Positions 1 through 7,701 of a stretch of 64,000 nucleotides of DNA are shown here, one piece after another (within the stretch, counting starts at the first letter, position 1; each line of letters starts with the position of its first letter). The translations under genes and the position numbers were made by a program. A model generated the notes under the pieces. The model worked only from the letters and a program-made list of their open reading frames with translations, was not told the DNA's origin and did no database searches. The stretch is from Nocardia sp. MH4 (GTDB lineage Bacteria; Actinomycetota; Actinomycetes; Mycobacteriales; Mycobacteriaceae), in contig NZ_LPNR01000101.1 of the NCBI RefSeq assembly GCF_019266065.1, forward strand, positions 1 to 64,000, given 5' to 3'.

Positions 1-346
1 GGCGGGCCGGTTTCGGCGCTGTGCTGGCGGCAGGGGCAGGGGCGGGGGCGGGGGGCGTGGCCGGTGCGGGGGCCGGTGCGGCGGCGGTGGCAGTGGTGGC
101 GGTGGCGCGGTAGCGGCGGGGGGTGGCCGAAGTGCGTTCGGCGTGCCCGGCGGCGGTCAACACCTCGAGGGCATTGCCGACCGCCCCGGAGGACCGGGTG
201 AGGCTGGTGGCGATTTCACGCGGTGACATGTCACGGCCCGGGTCGGCGGCCAGCGCACCGGCGACCATGCGCCGCAATTCCCCGTTGGGCAGACGACCGG
301 CGGCCGGTGCAGCGGTAGGGGTGGGGGTGGCGGGTGTGGTGGGCAT
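1..346 (-). CDS. Winged-helix DNA-binding protein, cut by the left window edge
   Basis: Reading leftward from an ATG at 346, the frame is open to the window edge (115 codons). After a short Pro/Thr-rich leader, residues about 20-75 look like a winged helix-turn-helix: 'NGELRRMVAGALAADPGRD', then 'SPREIATSLTRSSGAVGNAL' and a wing ending 'RRYRAT'. A low-complexity Ala/Pro tail follows and runs off the edge. AGGAG lies five bases before the ATG, which supports the start. It is the last visible gene of the leftward set that begins near 7.3 kb, separated from it by a 725-base gap with repeats. Its partner and function are unknown; a plasmid replication, transfer or regulatory role is only suggested by position. 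Confidence 0.7.
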   Translation of the reverse strand, partial: MPTTPATPTPTAAPAAGRLPNGELRRMVAGALAADPGRDMSPREIATSLTRSSGAVGNALEVLTAAGHAERTSATPRRYRATATTATAAAPAPAPATPPAPAPAPAASTAPKPAR

Positions 347-726
347 TGCAACTCCTGAAAGTCAGTTCCGAATTCGTGCGCCTTTTCGGCACAGGTGCGG
401 CGGGGCCGCCATTCGGATTTCTGCGAATTCCCCCGGTGAATTCCGGGAACGATTCGACGCTAGCTCGATCTCGAACGAACTCGCAACCCCAAAAGTACGC
501 GAATTTCCAGGAATTATTCCGGACAACGGCGAGCCCGGCAGTGCAATACGAATATGCAACACACACGGCAATACTCGAGCACAACGACGAGCGGCCGACC
601 AAATGGATGGAAAGGAATAGAAAGATATAAAAAGAATGGGACGAAAGAGGGAGAAGATGAATAGAGAAATAGGACGATAGGAGACAAACCAAAGGCGAGA
701 ATGGGCGACGACGGACGGGCGACGCA

Positions 727-777
727 TGTCTATATAGCTTTGTATATAGACAATCCTGGATGCTATCCGCGCGGATA
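727..777. promoter_or_regulatory. Inverted repeat and palindrome, probable protein-binding sites
   Basis: TGTCTATATA at 727-736 and TATATAGACA at 743-752 form a perfect 10-bp inverted repeat with a 6-base spacer. A 14-bp palindrome TATCCGCGCGGATA follows at 764-777. Both lie upstream of the leftward winged-helix gene, so they may be operators for it or part of a replication/partition site. Confidence 0.5.
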
Positions 778-830
778 TCTGCCAGTCTACCTGCGAATAT
801 GCGGGCCGTGGGTGGGGCCATTTGAGCGCC

Positions 831-876
831 CCACGTATTTCTCCACGTATTTCCCCACGTATTTATCCACGTATTG
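831..876. repeat. Four 12-bp tandem repeats (iteron-like)
   Basis: The core CCACGTATTT occurs at 831-840, 843-852 and 855-864, with CCACGTATTG at 867-876, at an exact 12-base period with two variable spacer bases. Near-helical phasing in a gene-free, AT-richer stretch is typical of iterons or parS-like clusters, but no Rep gene is seen in the window. Confidence 0.7.
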
Positions 877-1071
877 ACCGGAATACATTCACAGAAAGTT
901 TCGGGGAGTGCATTTCCAATGATTCCGAGGCGATCCAAAGTGACAGATCGGGGCGGATACCGTCCACTAAACCCCGATAGCAGAGCGCCGATCGGCGGCG
1001 GAATCCCCATCGAAATCGGCCATTTACGGCAATAGACTACCTGCTGCTTCCGCATTTCTGGCATGGATAGG

Positions 1072-2901
1072 TCATTGATGCCCGTTCGGCCGATCAGGAT
1101 TCGAGCCAGAATGGCTTCGGTCTTCTCCTCGGCGGAGGGTTTCGAGGAGTTCTCGGGTTTCTCGACTCGGGGTTTCGCCGATCTCGGCGAGTTTGCGGGT
1201 CATGAGTGTGTAGGTGCGGGCGAGGGCGGCGTATTCGCCCAGGCGTGCGTGCTGGCGTAAGAGATCGCGCCAGACGGTCTCGTTGTACGGGTCTGTTTCG
1301 GCGGTCATCTCGAGCAGGCCGAGGGTGGTGCGGGGGTCGTGGTCGGCCTCATGAGTGGCCAGCCAGTTCAGTGCGTTGTGGGCGTCGCGGCGGGCGGATT
1401 CGCGTAGCGGTTCGACCCAGGAGCCGGAGATGTCGAAGGCCAGATCGGTGGTGGCGAGGGCGGTGATGGCCCGGCACGCGGCGCTGCGGTCGGTGTCGCT
1501 GCTAGCGCGGCGGCGCGCGTCGACAGCGGCGAGGAAGTCCCAGTAGTCGACACTCACCGCGGGGACCGACAGGCGGCAGTGCCCTCGGTCATCGGTGAGT
1601 AACCCGGTGATCTGCCCGCCGGTGGCGGTCGTGATCGAGGCACGCAGCCGCGCGAGAGCGTTGCTGAACGCGGCCGAACGCTCGTGTGATTGCCCGCCCC
1701 AGATCAGGTCGATCAGCCGAGATCGGCTCAACCCGTCCGGGTGTAGTGCCAGCAGGGCGACTATCTCGCGGCTGCGCGGTTGGAAGTAGCTCGTGATGTC
1801 GGTCTGTTCACCGGTGGAGGGTGCCCGCCAGAGGATTCTCGTTGCCCCGAAGACGAACACCGCGAGGGCGGACGAGTCGAACTCCGGCAGCACGCTGGCC
1901 GGGCTGGACTCGGGCCGCGCGCTGGTCGGGCTGGACTCCGGCGCCACTGCGAGGTCGTCCAGGCTCGGCTGGCCGGCATCCTCAGCCTCGGTGGCGAGGA
2001 CGGGCACCGGAGCGGGTGGTCGTTCGCTGGGCACCTCGGGTTCCACGACCACGGGCTCCGACGCGCGTGGTGTCGGCGGCGGTAGGTCGATGCGGTAGAT
2101 CGTCGGCCCGGTGTCGTCACGGCGGCGCGGGTGGTCCTGGCGGGCAGCGCGGGGCGGCGCGGAGCGAGTCCGGCGGGTCGCCGCACGCAGCTGCAGTTCC
2201 ACAGCGGTGGTGATGAGCCGAGCGGGCGGGAGCAGCTGCGAGGACCGCCGCACGCGGCGGCCGGTGAACAGAGCTCGAGCACCGGCGCGGGTCGCGGGCA
2301 GAGAACCCACGACCGGGACACCGAGGGAGACGGCGTAGTCGCGGCTGCCGCCGATGAGGACGATGCCTCGGGGGCAGTCGCGGCGGATGAGGGCACGAAT
2401 GCGCGCGAGGGCAGGCTCGGGGTCGATGTGCTCGGCGCGCAGCACGAACAGGCAGGCGTCAGCGGCAGCGATGACCGGGTGTGGGTCCGAGTCCGGCTCG
2501 GGCACACCGCAGTCGGCGAGCACACTCGCCCCGAGACCCCGCCAGTCCGCGTCCGGATCGGTGAGCAGTTCTGCGGCCAGGACGGCGCGCATCGTATAGG
2601 GCTCGGGCGGCGCGGCCAGCAACGCCTCACCACCGGGCAGGACCTGCACGTGCTGGCCCAGCAGATCCGGGGTGACGCGCTGGGCGGGGTTGGTTCGGCG
2701 GGCCAGGCTCGCCAGCCCGAGATACGGGTCCGCGCCGACCATGTCGGCGAGCTGCCCGCCTGCGGGGTCAGCTTCCACGATCAGCGCGGCCTCCGGGCCG
2801 GCCCAGGTGTGGGCGAGCGCGACGGTGGTCGTGGTGGTTCCGGCACGGGGGCTCAGTCCGACGACCGCGATCAGTAATGGCGCCTGCGAGCCCGTTGCCA
2901 T
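1072..2901 (-). CDS. ParA/MinD-like domain fused to SARP-type (BTAD) transcriptional activator
   Basis: 609 residues from an ATG at 2901, two bases after the stop of the upstream gene. The N-terminal ~260 residues look like a SIMIBI-class ATPase: 'VVGLSPRAGTTTTTVALAHT', then 'IVEADPAGG' and a later 'IVLIGG' strand. The P-loop has no lysine (SPRAGTTTT rather than KGGxGKT), so ATP hydrolysis is doubtful. A Pro/Glu-rich linker (about 290-380) leads to a winged helix ('SREIVALLALHPDGLSRSRL') and a BTAD-like helical repeat domain up to the C-terminus, as in SARP regulators. Last gene of the leftward operon. The fusion suggests a DNA-bound regulator that uses a ParA-like module for ligand binding or dimerisation; that is inference. 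Confidence 0.75.
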   Translation of the reverse strand: MATGSQAPLLIAVVGLSPRAGTTTTTVALAHTWAGPEAALIVEADPAGGQLADMVGADPYLGLASLARRTNPAQRVTPDLLGQHVQVLPGGEALLAAPPEPYTMRAVLAAELLTDPDADWRGLGASVLADCGVPEPDSDPHPVIAAADACLFVLRAEHIDPEPALARIRALIRRDCPRGIVLIGGSRDYAVSLGVPVVGSLPATRAGARALFTGRRVRRSSQLLPPARLITTAVELQLRAATRRTRSAPPRAARQDHPRRRDDTGPTIYRIDLPPPTPRASEPVVVEPEVPSERPPAPVPVLATEAEDAGQPSLDDLAVAPESSPTSARPESSPASVLPEFDSSALAVFVFGATRILWRAPSTGEQTDITSYFQPRSREIVALLALHPDGLSRSRLIDLIWGGQSHERSAAFSNALARLRASITTATGGQITGLLTDDRGHCRLSVPAVSVDYWDFLAAVDARRRASSDTDRSAACRAITALATTDLAFDISGSWVEPLRESARRDAHNALNWLATHEADHDPRTTLGLLEMTAETDPYNETVWRDLLRQHARLGEYAALARTYTLMTRKLAEIGETPSRETRELLETLRRGEDRSHSGSNPDRPNGHQ

Positions 2902-2903
2902 GG

Positions 2904-3650
2904 CTATCCCTGCTTCTGGAAGTTGGAGATCAACAGCGCCCGACCGGTGTCGGCGGGGCGGGTGTTGATCAGCTGGAGGTAGTCGACGCGTTTGCGGTCC
3001 GGGTGCACTTCGGCGATGTGCACGGTCGCGGTACCCGCCGCGATCGGGGTGATCGATACGCAATGCCGGGTGCCTGGCGGGATACTCGCGATGCCCGCGG
3101 CGAGGCCCTCAACGGTGATCCCGGTCTCGGGGGCGAGTACCGCCATCGCCTCGGCGGCGTCGCGGTCGATGTAGTAGGCGGCCTCGAAGGAGGCGATCAC
3201 CCCGGCCACAGTGGCAGGGTCACCGGCGCGGTCGGTGACCACCTCGCCGGAGAGCCCGGCGCACGGGCCCTGCGGCGCGGGGCTCGAGCTCGGCGGTGCG
3301 GCGGTGGAGGCGGCCTGCTGACCGACGTCGCGGTCATCGGTACCCGTCCCCACCAGGACCCCGGCCAATATCGCGATAGTGCCCGCCAGAGCAGCCCAGG
3401 CCCCGCGCGGCAACCGATCCCGCAGGCCGGGCCACCCGGGGGAAACCCGGTCGGTGTCGGCGCTGTCGTGAGCGTCAGCGTCGCGCAGCGGGGCCAACCA
3501 GTTCTCCTCTCGCGAGGACGACTGATCGGGCTCGTCGAAGGCGGGGCCGGTGCCGTTACCCACGACGTGGACTCCCTGGCCGGTCTGAGGAAGGTCGACC
3601 CACACGTGCGCGTCGTCGTCATCGAATGGATTGTGGGGATACCTCGTCAT
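2904..3650 (-). CDS. Membrane-anchored protein with conserved extracytoplasmic domain (DUF8176-like)
   Basis: 248 residues. An acidic, Pro-rich cytoplasmic N-terminus (~105 residues) is followed by one membrane helix ('WAALAGTIAILAGVLVGTGT'), a Ser/Pro-rich linker and a C-terminal domain with 'FEAAYYIDRDAAEAM' and 'PPGTRHCVSIT'. The protein at 12797-13339 shares this domain in the same order (AYY, PE-G, AGI, TRHCV), so the two are paralogues. Such single-helix proteins are frequent on actinobacterial mobile elements; the function is not known. The ATG at 3650 has a GAGGCGAG-type ribosome site. The stop is two bases before the ParA-SARP start, and a hairpin separates it from the lipase-like gene upstream. 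Confidence 0.7.
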   Translation of the reverse strand: MTRYPHNPFDDDDAHVWVDLPQTGQGVHVVGNGTGPAFDEPDQSSSREENWLAPLRDADAHDSADTDRVSPGWPGLRDRLPRGAWAALAGTIAILAGVLVGTGTDDRDVGQQAASTAAPPSSSPAPQGPCAGLSGEVVTDRAGDPATVAGVIASFEAAYYIDRDAAEAMAVLAPETGITVEGLAAGIASIPPGTRHCVSITPIAAGTATVHIAEVHPDRKRVDYLQLINTRPADTGRALLISNFQKQG

Positions 3651-3683
3651 TCATCTCGCCTCGGATCGGTCGATGCTCCGGGG

Positions 3684-3727
3684 CCTGCCCGTACCCCGGG
3701 GGAAGGGGGTCGCGGGGTACGGGCAGG
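3684..3727 (-). terminator. Strong hairpin between lipase-like gene and downstream gene
   Basis: CCTGCCCGTACCCCG at 3684-3698 pairs perfectly with 3713-3727 (15-bp stem, 14-base loop). It lies just after the lipase-like stop (3741) in the direction of transcription. There is no T-run, so it may be a partial terminator or RNA-stabilising hairpin within the operon. Confidence 0.6.
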
Positions 3728-3740
3728 TTCCCCGGAGGGG

Positions 3741-4907
3741 TCAGGGGCGGCTCGTGTGCTCGGCCACCGAAGAGCTGGTCGGTTGGCGCAGAGGCGGATT
3801 GGTGACGTCCACCGTGAGCTTGGCCAGGACATCGGAGATCGCCAGATGCGCGGTGGCGCGGTGGTCGGCGTCGTACTCGCGCCAGTCGACCTGCGCGCCA
3901 CGCTGCCGATACGCGATCAGAGTCCGCCGACCAGCCTGCACGGGGACAACGATGTCGAGTTCGCCGTGGTAAAGATGCAGCGGCACTTCGCATTTGACGT
4001 GGGCGAGGGATTCCAGCGCCAGGACCCGTCGCCACCAGTGGTCGTTCCACGGATCCGGCTGACGGCACCAGTGCGCGAGCGGTTGTGGGAAGCGTTGCAG
4101 CAGTTCCAGTCCGGTGAGGTGACGGGCCTCCGCGGCAGCGACGAGACCGTCCTCGTTCAACACGTGACGCAACGGGAGCTGGTCGTAAGCACGGGACAGC
4201 CCGATCAGCCCGGCCAGGCCAAGGCCCGCCAAACCCAGACCCTCCAGGCCCGCACCCAGCTCCGCGCCAGTGCCGCCGCTGATCACCGGTGCCATAGCCG
4301 CGAGGTCGGACACCACGGCCCCGGCGGCTACACCGCGCAGATCCACCTCGGGTGCGTACCAGGGGTGCAGCTCCCCCGCCGCCGCCACGACCCGCCCGCC
4401 ATCGGCATAGCCCCACGCCACCACCGGCGCGATGGGAAGGTCGAGGTCGGAGGCCCGGTAGATCGCGCGAGCGAGATCGAGCACGGGCTTGGCACCGGCG
4501 GCGCGAGCGGCCAGGAAGGTATGCGGGCCGGTGCCCGCACCGAGTCCTTGCCCGTCAGGGACTGCGACCACCCAGCCTCGCGCGAGCGCTCGGTCGATGC
4601 CGGCCAACTCGTACTCGGTCCCGGTGGCCAGCAGTTGCGAGGGCGTGCACACTCCACCCAAGCCGCGAAAAGGCGGGCAATACAACAGGATCGCCATCGA
4701 CCCCGGTTCGGCGACCGGCTCGGGCAGAAGCACGATCGCCGAGGCCGCGATCGGCTGGGACCGGGAATCAGTACTCACGTAGACGATCTGCCAGGCCCCG
4801 GCGGCCCCGGCCAGCTGCGGCACGAACACCGGGCGAAGGCGCACGATGTCACCCGGCCGCGCGCCTTCACGCAGGATGGGTGTCTGGAAGAAGTCGGTGA
4901 TGGTCAT
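3741..4907 (-). CDS. Secretory-lipase-family (LIP) alpha/beta hydrolase-like protein, nucleophile Ser missing
   Basis: 388 residues from ATG 4907, which overlaps the upstream cutinase-like stop by four bases (ATGA); GGGAG lies upstream. The order 'ILLYCPPFRGLGGVCTPSQL', 'GWVVAVPDGQGLGAGTG', 'LHLYHGELDIVVPV' and a late 'DADHRATAH' matches the secretory lipase family. The nucleophile elbow reads 'WGYADGG' where family members carry GYSQGG, so the catalytic Ser appears replaced by Ala while the Asp and His positions look present. No signal peptide is evident at the chosen start. It may be an inactive scaffold or lipid-binding relative, cotranscribed with a cutinase-like protein. Confidence 0.75.
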   Translation of the reverse strand: MTITDFFQTPILREGARPGDIVRLRPVFVPQLAGAAGAWQIVYVSTDSRSQPIAASAIVLLPEPVAEPGSMAILLYCPPFRGLGGVCTPSQLLATGTEYELAGIDRALARGWVVAVPDGQGLGAGTGPHTFLAARAAGAKPVLDLARAIYRASDLDLPIAPVVAWGYADGGRVVAAAGELHPWYAPEVDLRGVAAGAVVSDLAAMAPVISGGTGAELGAGLEGLGLAGLGLAGLIGLSRAYDQLPLRHVLNEDGLVAAAEARHLTGLELLQRFPQPLAHWCRQPDPWNDHWWRRVLALESLAHVKCEVPLHLYHGELDIVVPVQAGRRTLIAYRQRGAQVDWREYDADHRATAHLAISDVLAKLTVDVTNPPLRQPTSSSVAEHTSRP

Positions 4908-6148
4908 GATTGGCTCCCGGCGAGGTCGTGGGCCAGGGCGGTCAGCCACGCGACCCCGCTGGCGAGCTGCCCGTTCGCGGCGTAGCCGGTGTGGCGGGCA
5001 GGAATGTCGCTGTAGCGCAACCACACCGAAGGATCGATGAGGTCGGCGTTGTCGGTGACCAACTGCCCCCACGCGCCCGACAAACTCCCCGCCAGAGACG
5101 GCAGGGTCGTCAGCGGGTTCGACGCGACCGTGGCGGTGATCTGCGCCCAGCGCGCCTCGGCGGCGGCCGTCTCACTGGGGCCCGGGGCCGGTGTGCGGGA
5201 GTCGGCGGCATCGGTGAGCCGCTCTGCCAGACTCGCCGCGGGCACATACGCCACCGAGCCCGATCCGATCTGGAAGTCGTTGAGCACCACCGTGGTCCAA
5301 GCATCACCGAGCGCACCCGACAACAGACCCTGGACCGAGCTGATCGCGGCGATCGGGTCGCGCAGGTCGGCCTGGGCGGCGAGCTGCGCGGCCACCCGCA
5401 GCAACGCGGCCCGGTCGGGTGCCGCGCAGCTGAGGTCGCCCTCGACACAGATATCGGCGACCCTGCCCGTCAGCGACCCGAAATCGACCCCAGCGGTCGT
5501 AGCGATCCCGCCACCGGAGGCGACAGCCGTGCTCAGCGAGATCTGAGAGACCGCCGCCCCCGCCGTGCCCGGTGCCGGGTCCGGAGTCAGCTGACCGGGA
5601 CGGCCCGCGATGACCGGCGAGCCCGGAGCGCGATCGGGATCGGAGTACAACGCCACCGCGGCGACTCTCTCAGGCGCCACCGCCCCTCCCCCGCCCCCGA
5701 CGATCTGGGCGAACCCCGAAGCGACCTGCGCGCCTTGGGAATACCCGACCACCGCCTGCGAGGTCGCCGGGCAATTCGCCGCGACGTCTTCGGAAGCGTC
5801 CAAAAGCGCATTGAGGCCGATGTTGGCCGAGACCGTGTAGGGGTTGGTACTGGCACCGGTACCCGGCGCTCCACCGAACGAGGCCGGATAGCCGATGTAG
5901 GTGCGTCCCACCAAATTCGGGGTAGCGGCGGCGACCGGTCCGAGAAGATGGCCGAGCATCCCGGAATCGGCGGTCTCGGAAGCACCGGGTGAGGACTCGC
6001 TGGTGCCCTGGACACCGAGGATCCACAGCGCCGGGCAACTCTGGCCGACAACCTCGGGCTGCGCGGCGGCTGAGCCCGCGCCCGTCGTGCAGAGGGCACC
6101 AGCGACCGTGGCGGCGGCGGTGATGGCGAGCAGGCGTCGACCGTTCAT
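4904..6148 (-). CDS. Secreted cutinase-family protein
   Basis: 414 residues. Signal peptide at the N-terminus ('RRLLAITAAATVAGALCTTG', cleavage near ...AAAQPEV). Cutinase features follow: 'SCPALWILGVQGTSESSPGA', the nucleophile elbow 'VVGYSQGAQVASG' and a later 'DICVEGDLSCAAP' that corresponds to the Asp/Cys segment. The usual catalytic His just after that segment is not obvious ('APDRAALLRV'). It is longer than a typical ~200-residue cutinase, with ~150 extra C-terminal residues of unknown role. Start ATG 6148 overlaps the upstream stop by four bases, and its own stop overlaps the lipase-like start, so the three genes are translationally coupled. Likely acts at the cell envelope. Confidence 0.8.
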   Translation of the reverse strand: MNGRRLLAITAAATVAGALCTTGAGSAAAQPEVVGQSCPALWILGVQGTSESSPGASETADSGMLGHLLGPVAAATPNLVGRTYIGYPASFGGAPGTGASTNPYTVSANIGLNALLDASEDVAANCPATSQAVVGYSQGAQVASGFAQIVGGGGGAVAPERVAAVALYSDPDRAPGSPVIAGRPGQLTPDPAPGTAGAAVSQISLSTAVASGGGIATTAGVDFGSLTGRVADICVEGDLSCAAPDRAALLRVAAQLAAQADLRDPIAAISSVQGLLSGALGDAWTTVVLNDFQIGSGSVAYVPAASLAERLTDAADSRTPAPGPSETAAAEARWAQITATVASNPLTTLPSLAGSLSGAWGQLVTDNADLIDPSVWLRYSDIPARHTGYAANGQLASGVAWLTALAHDLAGSQS

Positions 6149-7053
6149 GGTTGCCCGACCCCCGCACCGGCACCGAACCCAGCACCGACCGTGCCACCGA
6201 CCAACGCCCCCACGGCCGCAGCTGGCACACCGGCGACCAGCGCGCCCGCGACCGCCCCGGCCGCCGCGCCCAACGCGGTACCGGCCACGCCGGAGGTGAT
6301 CGTGCCGATGACCGGGATCGCCACCACGGTTCCGATTGCGGCCCCGGCGATTCCGCCGATTGTGCCGCCCGCCAGCGCGCCCACGGCCGCCCCGGCCGCT
6401 GCGGCCGGGGCACCGGTCACCGTTCCGCCGATCGCGCCACCGGCCCCGGCACCAGCGACCGTGGCCCCGGCCACCCGATCCGAACGCCCGGCCGGGAGAC
6501 CGACCGAGTCCAAGAACGTCGCGGCCTGAGCTTCCAGGTCGGCGGCGACGGTGTTGATCGTGTCGCCGACCTCGGGTGGCAACCACTCCGGGTCGGCGAA
6601 CTGCGCCGTCCCGATCCGAATCGTGTCCGGCGGTGCCTCGATCGGCGCGACCGGTTCCACCGGCACCGGAGTGTGCAGCTCGACCACGTAGACCGGCGGT
6701 GCGGGCTCGGGTGAGGGAGCCGGACGTGGGGACGGGCCGTTGCGGATCTCGGGTGGCTGCTCGACATACACCGGCGGCTCAGGCTCGACCGGGGCCGGAG
6801 GTGGTGCGGGAGCCTGGGTTCCGGGTTGTGCGGGGGCTGTGACGCCGGGCTGGTCAGCGATCGGAGCCAGCGGTGCCATCGCGCTCGCGGGCTGGGCGGC
6901 CAGCAGCATCAGCACCGGCACAGCACCGGCGGCCACTATGCGGCCACTCCACAGCATCCGCCCTCCGTAGGGCAGACGACGACTGAGGGCTGGGTGGAAG
7001 TCCTGGACCGGACGCGCTTCGGCGACCGGCGACGTATTCCCATTTTTGGGCAT
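6145..7053 (-). CDS. Secreted Pro-rich protein with glycine-zipper C-terminus
   Basis: 302 residues. A twin-Arg-containing N-terminus and hydrophobic segment ('VAAGAVPVLMLLAAQPASAM') act as signal or anchor. Residues about 70-150 are Pro/Glu-rich ('PVYVEQPPEI', 'PVYVVELHTPVPVEPVAPIE'). The last ~110 residues are almost only Gly, Ala, Val and Ile with repeated GxxxG patterns ('GGTIGGIAGAAIGTVV'), as in glycine-zipper or pore-like membrane proteins; similar actinobacterial proteins are called insoluble-domain proteins. GAAGGG lies nine bases before the ATG. The stop overlaps the cutinase-like start. A role in carrying or anchoring the following esterase-like proteins is speculation. Confidence 0.75.
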   Translation of the reverse strand: MPKNGNTSPVAEARPVQDFHPALSRRLPYGGRMLWSGRIVAAGAVPVLMLLAAQPASAMAPLAPIADQPGVTAPAQPGTQAPAPPPAPVEPEPPVYVEQPPEIRNGPSPRPAPSPEPAPPVYVVELHTPVPVEPVAPIEAPPDTIRIGTAQFADPEWLPPEVGDTINTVAADLEAQAATFLDSVGLPAGRSDRVAGATVAGAGAGGAIGGTVTGAPAAAAGAAVGALAGGTIGGIAGAAIGTVVAIPVIGTITSGVAGTALGAAAGAVAGALVAGVPAAAVGALVGGTVGAGFGAGAGVGQP

Positions 7054-7145
7054 GACAAATAACCCTTCGATGAAGGTGGAAAAAGACCAGGGAAAAGGAA
7101 AGGGAGAAGACTAGGAATTGCGCGAGTTTGCGACTAATTCCCGTG

Positions 7146-7185
7146 TCTCCCGGCTGCGGATCGCAGCCGGGAGAGCCGGGCTCTC
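7146..7185 (-). terminator. Perfect 13-bp hairpin between the 31-aa ORF and the glycine-zipper gene
   Basis: TCTCCCGGCTGCG (7146-7158) pairs with 7162-7174 across a 3-base loop. An overlapping 7-bp repeat (7171-7177 with 7179-7185) could form instead. The two alternative hairpins in the leader of the operon suggest attenuation or RNA processing; no U-run follows on the minus strand. Confidence 0.55.
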
Positions 7186-7218
7186 GATTCTTCTAGTCAG
7201 CGAGAACCAGGAGGCCGA

Positions 7219-7314
7219 TCAGAAGAACGGCAGCACCTGCACCGCGATCGCCAGCGCATTCGAGACCAGCGACGCACCAGCACTGAGCACCGACAGAACC
7301 GTGTAGAGATCCAT
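7219..7314 (-). CDS. 31-residue hydrophobic peptide, first gene of leftward operon
   Basis: ATG at 7314 is preceded by AAAGGG with a 6-base gap and opens a 31-codon frame ending TGA at 7219. The peptide is one amphipathic/hydrophobic helix ('LSVLSAGASLVSNALAIAVQ') ending VLPFF, with a single acidic residue near the start. A hairpin separates it from the glycine-zipper gene 165 bases downstream on the same strand. Size and composition resemble small membrane peptides such as holin-like or signal peptides. Kept because start, ribosome site and operon position agree; function unknown. Confidence 0.5.
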   Translation of the reverse strand: MDLYTVLSVLSAGASLVSNALAIAVQVLPFF

Positions 7315-7701
7315 GATTTCCCTTTCGGAGGAGGTTGAGGTACCTCACCATCACAGCCCCGAAAACCAGTGCAGCGCTACCCCTTCGACTGGTAAAGGTT
7401 TTACCGCCGATCTGGTTACCACCCAGCCGACAGGGGGTGACCTGCACCGATCGTCGAAAGTGGTAAAGAAAGTGTCAGACAGGAAATCTTCCGGGGCTGG
7501 ACCTCCGCCGAAAGGGCACTAAAAATACCTCGCACGCCGGAGGCGGAGAGTGGTAGCTAATTGTCAGCGAGGTCACAGCGAATGATCGGTGGCCGGACCG
7601 GTCAGTTTCTGGTACGAATTAGTCAACTCCGGGGGGAGTTAACCCTTCAACGTAACCGACGGGGAAGGAGAAACGGAAGACTGTAGTAGGAGGGGCTTGA
7701 C
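7315..7701. promoter_or_regulatory. Divergent promoter region with inverted repeats
   Basis: No gene in 387 bases between the leftward operon and the rightward regulator gene. GGTAAA (7391-7396) and TTTACC (7400-7405) form a 6-bp inverted repeat with a 3-base spacer. AACTCC (7625-7630) and GGAGTT (7635-7640) form another. They are candidate operators for the adjacent XRE regulators. Confidence 0.5.

Larger units (their letters stand above)
347..1071. other. Gene-free repeat-bearing region between winged-helix gene and ParA-SARP gene
   Basis: No convincing coding frame on either strand over 725 bases. It holds a purine-rich, A-rich stretch (about 615-720), a perfect inverted repeat (727-752), a 14-bp palindrome (764-777) and four 12-bp tandem repeats (831-876). 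Local composition is clearly more AT-rich than the neighbouring genes. The combination fits an origin, partition site or complex promoter. Confidence 0.6.

Noticed and set aside
831..876. CRISPR-like repeats
   Set aside because: 12-bp period with 2-base spacers and no cas genes; iteron-like rather than CRISPR.
231..1064. 277-codon minus-strand frame across the repeat region
   Set aside because: The 12-bp repeats only translate as repeated Asn-Thr-Trp, its lower part is out of frame with the supported winged-helix gene, and no domain is recognisable.
2877..4985. 702-codon open frame on the plus strand
   Set aside because: Antisense to three well-supported minus-strand genes, low-complexity Gly/Arg/Asp composition typical of GC-rich shadow frames, no domain.
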